A DNA stretch of 64,000 nucleotides from Agaribacterium sp. ZY112 (GTDB lineage Bacteria; Pseudomonadota; Gammaproteobacteria; Pseudomonadales; Cellvibrionaceae), in the NCBI RefSeq assembly GCF_041346925.1, contig NZ_CP166840.1:1674001-1738000 (forward strand), read 5' to 3'. Shown in pieces: positions 45,930 to 55,447 of the stretch (position 1 is its first letter; each line of letters starts with the position of its first letter). The notes beneath the pieces are model-generated. The model made no database searches. It saw nothing but the letters and a program-made list of their open reading frames with translations, and was not told where the DNA came from. The position numbers were made by a program, and so were the translations under genes.

Positions 45930-47447
45930 ATGCCACGCGCCACCATGCAAACATCCGGTGCTGTTTTTAGTGATGGGCAAGACCATCCAATCCGCCCTAA
46001 AGCAACTCTGACCAAGCCCTTACGTGTTGCGATATTAGGTGACTTCTCAGGCCGTAGTAGTCGTGGTATATCGGAGCCCGAGACAATAGCAAAGCGCAGG
46101 GCCTATACGCTGAATAAAGATAATTTTGAGCGTACTTTTGAAGACCTTGGCGTTCAGTTGAAGGTACCGGTGATGGATGAGCCTCTTTCGCTGATGGAGT
46201 TTGATGATCTTCACCCAGACTACCTCTATAGCCGTGTACCTCTATTCAAGCAGTTTATCGAGCTCAATAAGCAGCTGTTAACACCGAGCAAGTTTGATCA
46301 AGCGGCTGATGAAATCAAGCAGTGGGTGAATTTTCAGGCACAGCAATTTACGTCAACAGGCGCTGATACTGATGCTGAAGAAGGCCAGCTAATGCTTGAT
46401 GCGATTTTATCTTCAAGTAACTATCAAGCTCAGTATGCCAGCTCTCCACAAGGGCAAATCGATCAGCTGATCAAAGACATCGTTGCACCGTTTGTGGCTC
46501 CTACGGCTGACCCTCGTCAGGCGGATATGTTGAAGGCTGTGACGGAGGCGACGAATGATGCAATGAGAAAAATCATGCATCAGAGTGATTTTCAGCAAAT
46601 TGAAGCAAGTTGGCGTAGTTTACATATGTTGATGCGTCGTTTAGATAGTCACCCAGAGCTTTATATCGACATCATTGATATCACTAAAGCTGAGCTATTG
46701 GCAGATCTTGCGGCTGCTGGTGAAGATTTAGAGCAGGCTCAGATTTTTAAACGTTTGGTATCCTCGCAAACGTCGAGTGGCAACATGCCTTACAACCTAG
46801 TGCTTGGTGACTTTTTTATTGAGGATCGTGTTGAGGATGTGGCGCTTTTGATCGATATGGCGACCATTGCCCAAGCCGTAGACGGCTGTTTTGTCAGTGG
46901 CGGTAGCACTAAGCTTGCTGGTTGTCCAAGTGTCGCTGGTTCTGCAGACCCGGACGATTGGTACTATCCTATTGATGATGAGTTTCAGTCGGCTTGGCAG
47001 GCTTTAAGGGCGTTTGATGCAAGTGAACACCTTTGTTTAGCCGCCCCGCGTTTCTTATTGCGCCTGCCTTTTGGTGCGAAGACGGCCTCTACAGATTGCT
47101 TTGAGTTTGAAGAGTTGCCAGAAACAAAAGGGCATAAATATTACTTGTGGGGCAACAGTGCCTATTTGGTGACTCTGCAGTTATGTCAGAGCTACTTGGA
47201 TTTCGGCAGTCACTTTAATCCGGATCACAATCCTAAAGTGTCTGACCTTCCGCTCCATGTGTATAAAGAGTACGGCAGCCAACAGATAAAACCTTGTGCG
47301 GAAAATTTATTAACCGACTCAGGTATTGGCGTGTTAGCTCAAGCGGGTTTAACGGCCGTACGTTCGGTTCAAAATAGTGATGCTGTATTGATCAATCAAT
47401 TTAAATCAGTGTCCGAATCAGGGCTTTTGAGAGGCCCTTGGAGTTAG
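45930..47447 (+). CDS. Single-chain TssB-TssC-like sheath protein
   Basis: A 505-residue protein. Residues about 28-130 follow TssB ('PLRVAILGDFSGR', 'LNKDNFERTFEDLGVQL', 'MEFDDLHPDYLYSRVPLF'). Residues about 200-480 follow TssC ('IMHQSDFQQIEASWRSLHMLM', 'DIIDITKAELLADL', 'VLGDFF', 'APRFLLRLPFG', 'YYLWGNSAY'). Canonical sheaths use two separate proteins, which are not encoded in this window. It follows the Rhs gene by 2 bp and precedes lapG by 7 bp. It could cap or modify the sheath or serve as an assembly factor for the Rhs payload. Function is unproven. Confidence 0.85.
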   Translation: MPRATMQTSGAVFSDGQDHPIRPKATLTKPLRVAILGDFSGRSSRGISEPETIAKRRAYTLNKDNFERTFEDLGVQLKVPVMDEPLSLMEFDDLHPDYLYSRVPLFKQFIELNKQLLTPSKFDQAADEIKQWVNFQAQQFTSTGADTDAEEGQLMLDAILSSSNYQAQYASSPQGQIDQLIKDIVAPFVAPTADPRQADMLKAVTEATNDAMRKIMHQSDFQQIEASWRSLHMLMRRLDSHPELYIDIIDITKAELLADLAAAGEDLEQAQIFKRLVSSQTSSGNMPYNLVLGDFFIEDRVEDVALLIDMATIAQAVDGCFVSGGSTKLAGCPSVAGSADPDDWYYPIDDEFQSAWQALRAFDASEHLCLAAPRFLLRLPFGAKTASTDCFEFEELPETKGHKYYLWGNSAYLVTLQLCQSYLDFGSHFNPDHNPKVSDLPLHVYKEYGSQQIKPCAENLLTDSGIGVLAQAGLTAVRSVQNSDAVLINQFKSVSESGLLRGPWS

Positions 47448-47454
47448 GTCTATT

Positions 47455-48246
47455 TTGTTTGGCGCGAGCCCTGAAAAACGACAGGCCCAAAGTGCGGATG
47501 CAGGGCTTAAGAGCGCTTTTCAGGGTTTGCTCGAACCTCAGCAGCATTTCTATCAATACAGACGCGTATATCGGTTACAAAAAGTTAAAGCTGTCTTCTT
47601 GGCTATTCTTATATCTGCGTTTAGCTCTTGGGCTAATAGTCCCGCTGTTAAAGCCGATTTTGCCTATATTCTTAATTTGCCCCAAGTGAAAAGCTCACCC
47701 AAGGTGTCCAATGTGCACTCTTGGCAAGACTTCTTGGCATCGACCCTACAAAAAACAGAAATAGACAGTGTGCGTTCGGTTAATCACTTTTTTAACGACA
47801 TGCTGGAGTTTAATGCCGACCTTGCCATTTGGAAGCAAAGTGATTTCTGGGCAAGCCCTGTTGATAGTCTTATTGTTGGTCAAGCAGACTGTGAAGACTA
47901 CGCCATTGGTAAATACATCAGCTTATTGGCAATGGGGGTGGAGGAAAGCAAGCTGCGCTTTGTTTATGTTAAAGCGACGCGGCCTAATGGAAAAGCTCCG
48001 CAAGCGCACATGGTGCTTGCTTATTATCCTAGCCCAAGTGCATCGCCCTTTATTTTAGATAACCTTAACCCAACGTTATTGCCTGCTTCTAAAAGACCAG
48101 ATTTAAGGCCTGTATTTAGTTTTAATGGTGATAGCTTATGGTTAAGGGCTGGCAGTAGTTCATCTGAATCACAATCTAAAAATAACCTATCGTTGTGGAG
48201 AGAATTATTGCAGCGCTTACAGCGCCAAGGAATTACTTTAATTTAA
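47455..48246 (+). CDS. lapG: Periplasmic LapG-type cysteine protease (BTLCP)
   Basis: Bacterial transglutaminase-like cysteine proteinase with a complete triad. Counted from 47455 these are Cys146 (QADCEDYAIG), His185 (QAHMVLAYY) and Asp202 (FILDNLNP). The spacings of 39 and 17 residues are close to P. fluorescens LapG (37 and 17). A signal peptide is visible (VKAVFLAILISAFSSWANS), so it is periplasmic. No ATG is available upstream of the signal; TTG 47455 or TTG 47527 may start it, the latter giving a more normal leader. LapG cleaves TAAG-type sites of surface adhesins and is inhibited by c-di-GMP-bound LapD, whose gene follows directly. The candidate substrate is the giant TpsA. Confidence 0.92.
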   Translation: MFGASPEKRQAQSADAGLKSAFQGLLEPQQHFYQYRRVYRLQKVKAVFLAILISAFSSWANSPAVKADFAYILNLPQVKSSPKVSNVHSWQDFLASTLQKTEIDSVRSVNHFFNDMLEFNADLAIWKQSDFWASPVDSLIVGQADCEDYAIGKYISLLAMGVEESKLRFVYVKATRPNGKAPQAHMVLAYYPSPSASPFILDNLNPTLLPASKRPDLRPVFSFNGDSLWLRAGSSSSESQSKNNLSLWRELLQRLQRQGITLI

Positions 48247-48273
48247 TTAATGGCTTAATTTAGTAAAGGATCT

Positions 48274-50160
48274 ATGAAATTAATTACCAAACTTTGGATT
48301 GCTATTGCTGTTATTACAGCAATAGCTTTTGTCGGCAGCTTTAGCATTATGGCCCGTTCAAGCCAAGTGGCCTTGATCGAGCAACTCAGTAAACAAAATA
48401 GCGACAATAGCCAATCTTTAGCTTTAAGTTTAAGCCAGGTAGCGGGCGACCCTGTGCAAATGGAGCTGCAAATATCCTCGCAGTTTGATACTGGGCATTA
48501 TGCTTATATTCGATTGCTCTCACCGGAAGGTAAGGAGCTTTATAGTAAAGCGGGTACAGCTGTAGAAAGAGGCTCCTTGTTAAGCCGCTTGTTGCCTATT
48601 GTTCCCCAGCTTGGTCGAGCACAGGTAAGTAATGGTTGGCAGCAATTAGGGAGTCTTGAACTTCAAGTGCAAACGCAGTTTGCCTATAGAGCATTAAAAG
48701 CAACACTAGTGATGATGGTTTTTTATTTTGTTGTTTTTGCCATTTTTTTGGGGCTATTAGGGCGTTTATTCTTAAGCCGAATTAATCAAACGCTTAGTCA
48801 GGTAGTTGAACAAGCCGATGCCTTGGGTCAGTGGCGCTTTATCTCATTACCTGTCCCCAAAATTATCGAATTTAAGCGCTTAGTTGAAGCGATGAATGCA
48901 CTGAGTTTACGCTTAAAAGAGCAACTCGATAGCGATAGCTCGCGCTTGGCCTTACATAAGGCTGAATTGGAAAATGATGCTTTAACAGGTGCGCTGGAGC
49001 GTGAGGCTTTTATCCGTGAGCTATCCAGCCGACACGCTCGACAGAACGACCTTTCTCAAGGGCTTCTGCTTATTATTCGGGCTCATAATTTAATGGCGCT
49101 TAATCGTCATTTTGGGCGAGCTAAGGTTGACCTTAAATTACAAGGCTTGGTTGAATTAATTCGCACGGATAACGAGTTAACTATTACAGTTGGCCGTTTA
49201 AATGGTTCTGACTTTTCATTGCTGATTGAGTTAAGTGATGATCTTGAGCAAGAGCTAGACAGTTTATTTAATCGCTTGAATAACCATTATTGCGCTGACT
49301 TACCCGCAGGCCTTAGCCATTTGTCGGCAGGTTATACCTACTTTGGTAATATGAATCAGGCACAGCAAGTGCTTACATGGGCTGATGAGGCTCTTGCTAA
49401 AGCTGAGGCTACTTCAAATAGTCTTATTCTTTCCAGTGGGCGCACCTTGCCGAGTCTTGAGCAAGACAAAGATTGGCAGAGCAGATTCAGCCGCCGCTCG
49501 TTAGAGGTTCAAGATTTACAGCCTTGTTTGCGAGAGTTAAGGTTAAGCAATAAATTGGGGCGTTTAAACAAGCTTCAGTTTCAGCTGGATCTTGAAGCCG
49601 AACAGGCTATTAGCTCCGGCCGTTACTTGCCTTGGTTTCGACATCAGGGGCGCATGTTGGAGTTTGATCTTTGCCAGCTCGAGAGCGCCTTATTGCAGGC
49701 TTCAAAAAATGACTTTAATGGCGTCTTAGCCATAACACTGAATACACATCACTATGAAGTTCAGCAGCTTTGCTTGGCTTGTGAGGCTCTGTTTGAACGA
49801 TACTCTGTGCCGCTTGATAAACTTTGTGTGATGTTCCCTGAACAGTGCTTAAGCGCTTCTCTAGTTGAGTTAGCCGATGTAATGAGTTTATTTAAACAAG
49901 CTGGATTTTATATTGGTGTCGAACATATACATCACCAGCTAGGTTCGTTAGCGCAGCTGTATCAACTTGGTTTGGATCTAATCAGTATCGATTATTCTTT
50001 GCTTCATGGCGTGAGTGAGTCTGCGCGTCAGCAAATTTTAGTGCAAGGTATCGTCAATATGGCCAATACCTTAGGGGCGGCTGTGATCGCTGATGGCGAG
50101 CACAGCGAGAAAGAGTGGCAGTACCTAGAGAGTTTAGGTGTTCAGGGGCAAACTATTTAA
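48274..50160 (+). CDS. lapD: LapD-type inner-membrane c-di-GMP receptor (degenerate GGDEF-EAL)
   Basis: A 628-residue protein. It has an N-terminal membrane helix (about 5-27), a LapD/MoxY-type periplasmic domain (about 28-145), a second helix (about 147-170), a HAMP-like stretch, a GGDEF domain with NGSDF in place of GGDEF, and an EAL-type domain without an intact EAL motif. It should be catalytically dead and act as a receptor. Known LapD binds c-di-GMP through its EAL domain and sequesters LapG through its periplasmic output domain. The protein stops at LGVQGQTI, slightly short of the usual end (GVxGxTGPAV). The start has AAAGGATCT upstream. It forms a unit with lapG, and a strong terminator follows. 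Confidence 0.92.
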   Translation: MKLITKLWIAIAVITAIAFVGSFSIMARSSQVALIEQLSKQNSDNSQSLALSLSQVAGDPVQMELQISSQFDTGHYAYIRLLSPEGKELYSKAGTAVERGSLLSRLLPIVPQLGRAQVSNGWQQLGSLELQVQTQFAYRALKATLVMMVFYFVVFAIFLGLLGRLFLSRINQTLSQVVEQADALGQWRFISLPVPKIIEFKRLVEAMNALSLRLKEQLDSDSSRLALHKAELENDALTGALEREAFIRELSSRHARQNDLSQGLLLIIRAHNLMALNRHFGRAKVDLKLQGLVELIRTDNELTITVGRLNGSDFSLLIELSDDLEQELDSLFNRLNNHYCADLPAGLSHLSAGYTYFGNMNQAQQVLTWADEALAKAEATSNSLILSSGRTLPSLEQDKDWQSRFSRRSLEVQDLQPCLRELRLSNKLGRLNKLQFQLDLEAEQAISSGRYLPWFRHQGRMLEFDLCQLESALLQASKNDFNGVLAITLNTHHYEVQQLCLACEALFERYSVPLDKLCVMFPEQCLSASLVELADVMSLFKQAGFYIGVEHIHHQLGSLAQLYQLGLDLISIDYSLLHGVSESARQQILVQGIVNMANTLGAAVIADGEHSEKEWQYLESLGVQGQTI

Positions 50161-50164
50161 TTAA

Positions 50165-50193
50165 AAAGGCCACAGCGTGCTGCTGTGGCCTTT
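50165..50193. terminator. Bidirectional terminator between lapD and tagF
   Basis: Twelve-bp perfect stem AAAGGCCACAGC / GCTGTGGCCTTT with a 5-base loop between the convergent lapD (+) and tagF (-) genes. Confidence 0.9.
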
Positions 50194-50221
50194 CAAAACG
50201 ATAGCCTTGTACTTTTATTCT

Positions 50222-50893
50222 TTAAGGTCTTTGCCAATTCCCTTCAAGCATGGCTGCGTACTGGGTGGGTTCGGGTAAGCTTGGGCTGGCCAAGGTCGCT
50301 GCAGGCATGTTGGCTGAGCCTTTACAGGCCCAAAGGCTATAGCTACTTAAGCTTGCAAAACACGAGTGCAATAGCTGTGGGTAGCTGTTGGCAATATCGC
50401 CATTTCCAAAAGCTACACGAGCTTGATTTATCAGTGGTGGTGTTGCGGGTGTTTGGCTTATTTGGCGTTGCACTTGCGTTGATGCTTTTAGTGACTCCAT
50501 GAGCTGGTCTGCTTGAAATTGGCTTTGTAGAGCGCCAAGTGCCGATTCTTCAAGGCTTGTAAACCAGTCATCATTATTAGCCATAAACTCAAATAAGTTG
50601 CTGTTGCTTTCTAGAGTTGAGGCAATGGTTAAAGGAAAGTAGCGTCCGACACTGTCAACGCTGGGGACGAGTATACCTGCCCATGCGCTTTGATCGATGA
50701 CGCCAGGGCTACTGGCAAAGCGCCAAATAGGGCTGGTTAAATAAATATCTAACCAGCTATCGGCGAGTATTTCTTGCGAGCTTGAAACCGCTCGCTGTAG
50801 CCATTCGTCCCACACATCTAAAAAGCTGCGGGGACATTGCCTATCGATAAAGTCCCCGTGAGCTGGGATTTTTCCAAAAATACCTAGGGTCAT
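50222..50893 (-). CDS. tagF: T6SS accessory protein TagF (ImpM)
   Basis: A protein of about 223 residues with the ImpM/TagF N-terminal signature 'GIFGKIPAHGDFIDRQCPRSFLDVWDEW' (cited in part) and 'WAGILVPSVDSVGRYFPLTIA'. The start is set at the ATG at 50893 (MTLGIF), 11 bp after the tssM stop; a longer frame to 50923 would overlap tssM. In P. aeruginosa TagF is a post-translational repressor of T6SS that acts through the FHA protein. Here it is last in the tagH-tssJ-K-L-M-tagF operon. Confidence 0.94.
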   Translation of the reverse strand: MTLGIFGKIPAHGDFIDRQCPRSFLDVWDEWLQRAVSSSQEILADSWLDIYLTSPIWRFASSPGVIDQSAWAGILVPSVDSVGRYFPLTIASTLESNSNLFEFMANNDDWFTSLEESALGALQSQFQADQLMESLKASTQVQRQISQTPATPPLINQARVAFGNGDIANSYPQLLHSCFASLSSYSLWACKGSANMPAATLASPSLPEPTQYAAMLEGNWQRP

Positions 50894-50904
50894 AGTACTT
50901 AGCC

Positions 50905-53900
50905 TTACAAGCCTTGAGGGCAACGGTAGTTACGTAATAAACCGAGGTCAAATGGGTTCACACTGCTGCTGGCATATAGCTTGAATTCGGCAGAGCGACC
51001 ATTTTCATTAAAGACAACTTTACGAACATTATTGTTGTTGGTGTTGCTCAATTGTGAATTATCTAATAGACGTAACCAAGCCCAATCACCTTCGTATTGG
51101 CGACGGTTCATGGTTTCATTTAAATCTTCAAAGATAATGCGAACACGGTTGTCTTCGCCGCCTGTCCAAGTGACATTTTTCTGGGTTCGTGGGCCGTGGG
51201 AATAAGGCACTCGTGTTTCACCCACTTCCAGCGCAAATAATCTCACACTCGAATCTAGCTTGGTTGGTTCTATGCGGAATTTGATCGCTACTCCGTCGCC
51301 AACACTAAAATAGGCACTACGAATATTGGTGGCTCTACGTAATTGAGTCAGTGTTGATTGCTTAATAGGTAGGCTTTGGCCTTCAAATGATTTTACTTTC
51401 CAGCGACGTGTATCCATAAATGGCTTCAGGTAAGCAGAAACAAAGGCTTGTTCAATACCACCGGCTTTAAAGTAGTCATTAAATGCCATCACAGGGGTCT
51501 CGGTATCACGACCGGCTGTCATCGGATAACGGTTATATAAATTACTTTGGTAGTTTGCATAGACCTGATCACGCCAAGCGGCATCGACGTGGCGCTTGGT
51601 TTTGGCCATAACCAGCCCCCAAGTATTATCCGCTAAGTCTGTCAGCCAGTCTTTCACTACGTCGGGTGCGTTGATGCTTTTAATGCGCAGTTGTTTAATG
51701 GCGTCACCACCGGCACCAGAGAAACGCGCTTTAGCCGATTTAAAAGCGGCTTCGTTGGCATTGGGCGCACTGTCTATTTCTGTCAGATATTCATGCAGGG
51801 TTTGAATGCTGCTTAAATAGTCTTGAAGCTGAGCTGGGCGACCTTGTACGCTGGTGACCATGCGCTGAATATCTTGGAAGCGAAGATCAACCACGTTCGG
51901 TTGAAAGTGCTCACCCATTGCCGAGCTAGCTGCATCAGCAAGTGCACCAGCCGCTTTACGCGTGGTACTGCTAACTGGTGCACGTACACCACTGGTATTT
52001 ACGTTTAAATTAACTTGTGGCGTTAGCTGGGTGTTATTAGCGGTTAATTCGCTCACTGCTAATAGAGGCGAATAAATCGGGTCAGATAATTGCTGCAATA
52101 AATTCAGTGCTTGTGAGGTGCTCGTAAACTTCACAACAGTGAAACTATCGATAAAGTCTTGCCAGCGCTTGGCGTACTCATTTAAATAAATTTGCTCAAT
52201 TTCTTTACTGAGTTTTTCTCTGTCGGCTTCGGAGAAGTCTTCGCCGGTCATGTCGTCACCGTAAATCCAGCGGTCTTTAGCCATTTGCTCCATTAAGTCA
52301 GAGTTGGCGCTAAAGTCGGTTTCTTTATAGCCAGCCTTTGTGAATAGGTAGGGCATAGAGAAGACGGGTGAGTTTTCGGCAAGGCCAAAGGCTTGACGCA
52401 TGTCGCCGCCAATTTCATTGTAAAGGTCGACGATTTGGGCGTTATTACCCGAGCTTTTTAGTTGCGTATATAGACGCTGAGCCACAGGAATACGACGCAA
52501 CTGCTGGCGAGCGCGAGATACGACACGTTCATTAGGCTCAATGGCTTGAGTAAATGGCTGCTGGAATAAGTTATCCAAATGCATTAACAGTTGCTCTTGC
52601 TCACTTGCTCGGCCTGGTAGTTCATCTTGCCAGCGAGTTTGAGCGTAAGAACGAATCATTTGATAATCGAGTTTTTGCTCGTCAAACAACATTAAATACA
52701 TTTTAAAAATGGGTAATAAGGCGGCATCTTTAACGGTGAGGGTATTTAGGTGTTGCTCGATGGTACTAATTAATGAAGGCAAGAAAACCGTATTAAGTTT
52801 ATCTCGGTAAAGTTGGTCGCTGGCTATATCAACACGACCATCGTAAAGGCCTAAGTTGTTAAGTAGAGGGTGATCTTCTTGGTCGTAAACAAGGCTGGCT
52901 TGATGTAGAGGGTTGAGCACAGTTAATACTTCAGCAGGGTTTGAGCTGTTGGTATTAAAGGCTTGCTCGGCCAGCATAAATTCAGTCAGGTTGTCATCGA
53001 CATCACTCATAAATATTTTATTTTGCGCAACACTGCCGCTCCATAAAAGAATGCTGCCGACTAAGGCGCTGGCAAAACCAGCAAAGGCAATACGGCGGAA
53101 CCAAATGGTGGCGCGTTCGATCTTTCTGTTTACCCCAACAAGTTCGGACTCAGGAAAGATAACGTCTTTTAATAAGCGCGAGATAAAGAAACTCTTACCG
53201 CTGTTGTGCTGTTGCTTGCCCATATCTCGTTCAAGGCCAAAATTGGCACTTACTTGAGCCATCATGCGATCGATAGGGCTACCTTCTTGGGTGGCACTAC
53301 TAAAATAAACGCCGCGTACCATTGGCACGGTGTCGTAGCGATTGGGCTTAAAGGTTTGGTTTACAAAGTCGGTAATAATGTCGGCAAGGCCTTCCATGCG
53401 CGCAGGAAAGCTTTGCAGTACAGAGCGTTTTTCAATATTGCGCTCTTGGTGAACACGCCAAAGCAGGCGCTGATTTAAGCGTTCGACTAATTGATCAAAC
53501 TCGGCGGCAAAACTGTCAATGTCGGCCCCAGCTTGCGGGCTGCTTTCAGTTGGGAAGCTAACGCCCCAGACTTGCTCGCGTTCAGCTTGTGACAAGTTTG
53601 CAAAAAACTCGCTAAAACCTGCAACCAAATCACATTTGGTAAAGTTTAAATAAATAGGAAAGCGAATACCCAGCTCTTTTTGTAATTCGTTGATACGGGT
53701 ACGCAAGGTTTTGGCTTGGTGTAAACGCTGCTCTGCGGTTTGTACCATTAAATCTTGTAAACTAATGGCGATAATGGCCCCGTTAATTGGGCGGCGACGG
53801 CGGTATTTCTTTAATAGGCTTAAAAAGGCATTCCAAGCGGAGTTATCGATAACACGGTGGCTGTCTTGGGTTGTATAGCGTCCGGCGGTATCAATCAGTA

Positions 53901-54444
53901 CCGCGTCATTGGTGAACCACCAATCGCAGTTACGTGTGCCGCCAACACCACCGAGCGCTTCTTTACCGTGGCTTTGCGCAAGTGGAAATTCTAGACCTGA
54001 ATTAACTAGAGCTGTGGTTTTACCTGAGCCCGGTGGGCCAATAATAATGTACCAAGGTAATTGATAGAGGCTTTTGCTGCCGCCACGTGCTTTAAAGCGA
54101 GATTTTTTAAGTGTGCTCATTGCCTCGCGAAAACGTTGGCTAATAGCAGCTAGTTCTTCTTTACTGCGCTCTTCATCGGGGTTGCTTGCTTCTTGGGCTT
54201 CTTCTAAATCTTTTAATAGCTCGCGATTTTGTTTGCGCTCAACCAGCCATTGACTTAAGTTCCAAGTCAGCCAAATTGCCCAGATAACACCGATGATAAT
54301 GCCTCGGGTTAATTCGCTGAGAGTTGTATTGTCGGCACCAAATTTAATATAACCAGCACCAAACCAAATTAGCAGTGATAAGGCGCTTAGGCCTATCACT
54401 CCAAGGACCCACTTGTTGGTGAAAAACTCAAGCAGTCGCTTCAT
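50905..54444 (-). CDS. tssM: T6SS membrane-complex protein TssM (IcmF)
   Basis: An 1179-residue inner-membrane protein. It has two N-terminal helices (about residues 11-35 and 43-66), a cytoplasmic GTPase-like domain with Walker A GPPGSGKT (136-143) and Walker B-like VLIDTAGRY, a third helix near 448-470, and a large periplasmic part with the IcmF C-terminal block. TssM links the inner membrane (with TssL) to the outer-membrane lipoprotein TssJ. The Walker A motif is intact, so ATP or GTP use is possible. The ATG at 54444 has ACGGAG upstream. It follows tssL by 69 bp and precedes tagF by 11 bp. Confidence 0.97.
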   Translation of the reverse strand: MKRLLEFFTNKWVLGVIGLSALSLLIWFGAGYIKFGADNTTLSELTRGIIIGVIWAIWLTWNLSQWLVERKQNRELLKDLEEAQEASNPDEERSKEELAAISQRFREAMSTLKKSRFKARGGSKSLYQLPWYIIIGPPGSGKTTALVNSGLEFPLAQSHGKEALGGVGGTRNCDWWFTNDAVLIDTAGRYTTQDSHRVIDNSAWNAFLSLLKKYRRRRPINGAIIAISLQDLMVQTAEQRLHQAKTLRTRINELQKELGIRFPIYLNFTKCDLVAGFSEFFANLSQAEREQVWGVSFPTESSPQAGADIDSFAAEFDQLVERLNQRLLWRVHQERNIEKRSVLQSFPARMEGLADIITDFVNQTFKPNRYDTVPMVRGVYFSSATQEGSPIDRMMAQVSANFGLERDMGKQQHNSGKSFFISRLLKDVIFPESELVGVNRKIERATIWFRRIAFAGFASALVGSILLWSGSVAQNKIFMSDVDDNLTEFMLAEQAFNTNSSNPAEVLTVLNPLHQASLVYDQEDHPLLNNLGLYDGRVDIASDQLYRDKLNTVFLPSLISTIEQHLNTLTVKDAALLPIFKMYLMLFDEQKLDYQMIRSYAQTRWQDELPGRASEQEQLLMHLDNLFQQPFTQAIEPNERVVSRARQQLRRIPVAQRLYTQLKSSGNNAQIVDLYNEIGGDMRQAFGLAENSPVFSMPYLFTKAGYKETDFSANSDLMEQMAKDRWIYGDDMTGEDFSEADREKLSKEIEQIYLNEYAKRWQDFIDSFTVVKFTSTSQALNLLQQLSDPIYSPLLAVSELTANNTQLTPQVNLNVNTSGVRAPVSSTTRKAAGALADAASSAMGEHFQPNVVDLRFQDIQRMVTSVQGRPAQLQDYLSSIQTLHEYLTEIDSAPNANEAAFKSAKARFSGAGGDAIKQLRIKSINAPDVVKDWLTDLADNTWGLVMAKTKRHVDAAWRDQVYANYQSNLYNRYPMTAGRDTETPVMAFNDYFKAGGIEQAFVSAYLKPFMDTRRWKVKSFEGQSLPIKQSTLTQLRRATNIRSAYFSVGDGVAIKFRIEPTKLDSSVRLFALEVGETRVPYSHGPRTQKNVTWTGGEDNRVRIIFEDLNETMNRRQYEGDWAWLRLLDNSQLSNTNNNNVRKVVFNENGRSAEFKLYASSSVNPFDLGLLRNYRCPQGL

Positions 54445-54513
54445 GTAAATCTCCGTAATGCCGAAACCTCGGCATAATCAATTCTGTTGTGTGGCCAAAG
54501 GCCCGCGTACTTT

Positions 54514-55443
54514 TTAGTAAAAGCGTTTGATTTCAGTTTTGGTGTCTGCAGGGCTTTCGACAGCTTCAACACTTTGCTCTTGCGCGACGGGTTCGGATAT
54601 TTGTTCCGAAATCTTTTCGGCCATAGGGCTGGTGGCGTCGTATAGCCAATAGCGGAAGCCGGAATAGCTCAGTACCAAAATTGCTAGTACAACACTGGCA
54701 AATACCCACATCGGTATGTAATTCATCATGCTGCTATTGGGGTCGACACTACCTTGCCAGTGAGGAGATAGGTCGGGTTCACGACTGGGCCTGTGGTTCT
54801 CAATCGTTTGATAAAGGTTGTCGCGTATTTGTTCGAGTTGCTCATGTCCGCGCTGCTCTAAGCGATATTTACCTTCAAAGCCTAGGCTTAAGCACAAATA
54901 GAAGAGTTCAAGAATATCTAGGTGAGATCCCGGTGTTTCAAGCATGCGCTGAAGAATGACAAAACACTTCTCACCGCCAAAGGTTTCTTGGTGAAAAAGG
55001 CTCAACAATGAGTGTTGGCTCCAACCGCTAGCGGTTCCCCACGGGGTATTTAAGACAACCTCATCAATAACTGCGCATAAAAGGTAGCGTGCAGTAACAA
55101 CGGTTTCAGGGGCTGCGCCAGAATTTTTGGCTTTTGACTCAAAGGCTTTTAATTCATCGGTTAAGCGCTTATGTAGGTCGGGTACGTTGCCGTGGTTCAG
55201 CGTGGTACGCAACTTAATAACCACCGTAAGTACAGTAGCAGCAGAATTGACCAAGGGGTTGAGGCCGCGGCGCAGTGCAATTTGCTCTTGTGCCTGAAAC
55301 ATAGCCGCAGGTGTTGGTTGTGCTTGCTGTGGTGGCGGAGTTGCACCAGAGCGAGCTCCACCAGGTGTCGGAATCATAACCGTGCGATCGGCGCCGGTTG
55401 GTGCTGGGGGAGGCGTAAAGCCGCCGTTATTTTGATTGCTCAT
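54514..55443 (-). CDS. tssL: T6SS membrane-complex protein TssL (DotU/IcmH)
   Basis: A 309-residue protein with a Pro-rich cytoplasmic N-terminus (PPPAPTGADRTVMIPTPGG), the DotU helical domain (LRRGLNPLVNSAATVLTVV onward; 'LLCAVIDEVVLNTPWG'; 'SLLSLFHQETFGGEKCF'; 'LELFYLCLSLGFEGKYRL') and a single C-terminal transmembrane helix (about 238-258). There is no OmpA-like peptidoglycan domain after the helix, so this is the non-extended TssL type; another protein may anchor the complex to the wall. It is only 4 bp from tssK. The TxxMI motif in the tail resembles a possible phosphothreonine/FHA target (inference). Confidence 0.95.
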   Translation of the reverse strand: MSNQNNGGFTPPPAPTGADRTVMIPTPGGARSGATPPPQQAQPTPAAMFQAQEQIALRRGLNPLVNSAATVLTVVIKLRTTLNHGNVPDLHKRLTDELKAFESKAKNSGAAPETVVTARYLLCAVIDEVVLNTPWGTASGWSQHSLLSLFHQETFGGEKCFVILQRMLETPGSHLDILELFYLCLSLGFEGKYRLEQRGHEQLEQIRDNLYQTIENHRPSREPDLSPHWQGSVDPNSSMMNYIPMWVFASVVLAILVLSYSGFRYWLYDATSPMAEKISEQISEPVAQEQSVEAVESPADTKTEIKRFY

Positions 55444-55447
55444 AATA

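Noticed and set aside
47438..47689. 83-codon frame overlapping the start of lapG
   Set aside because: The overlapping frame encodes the LapG signal peptide and mature protein; this one is a shadow.
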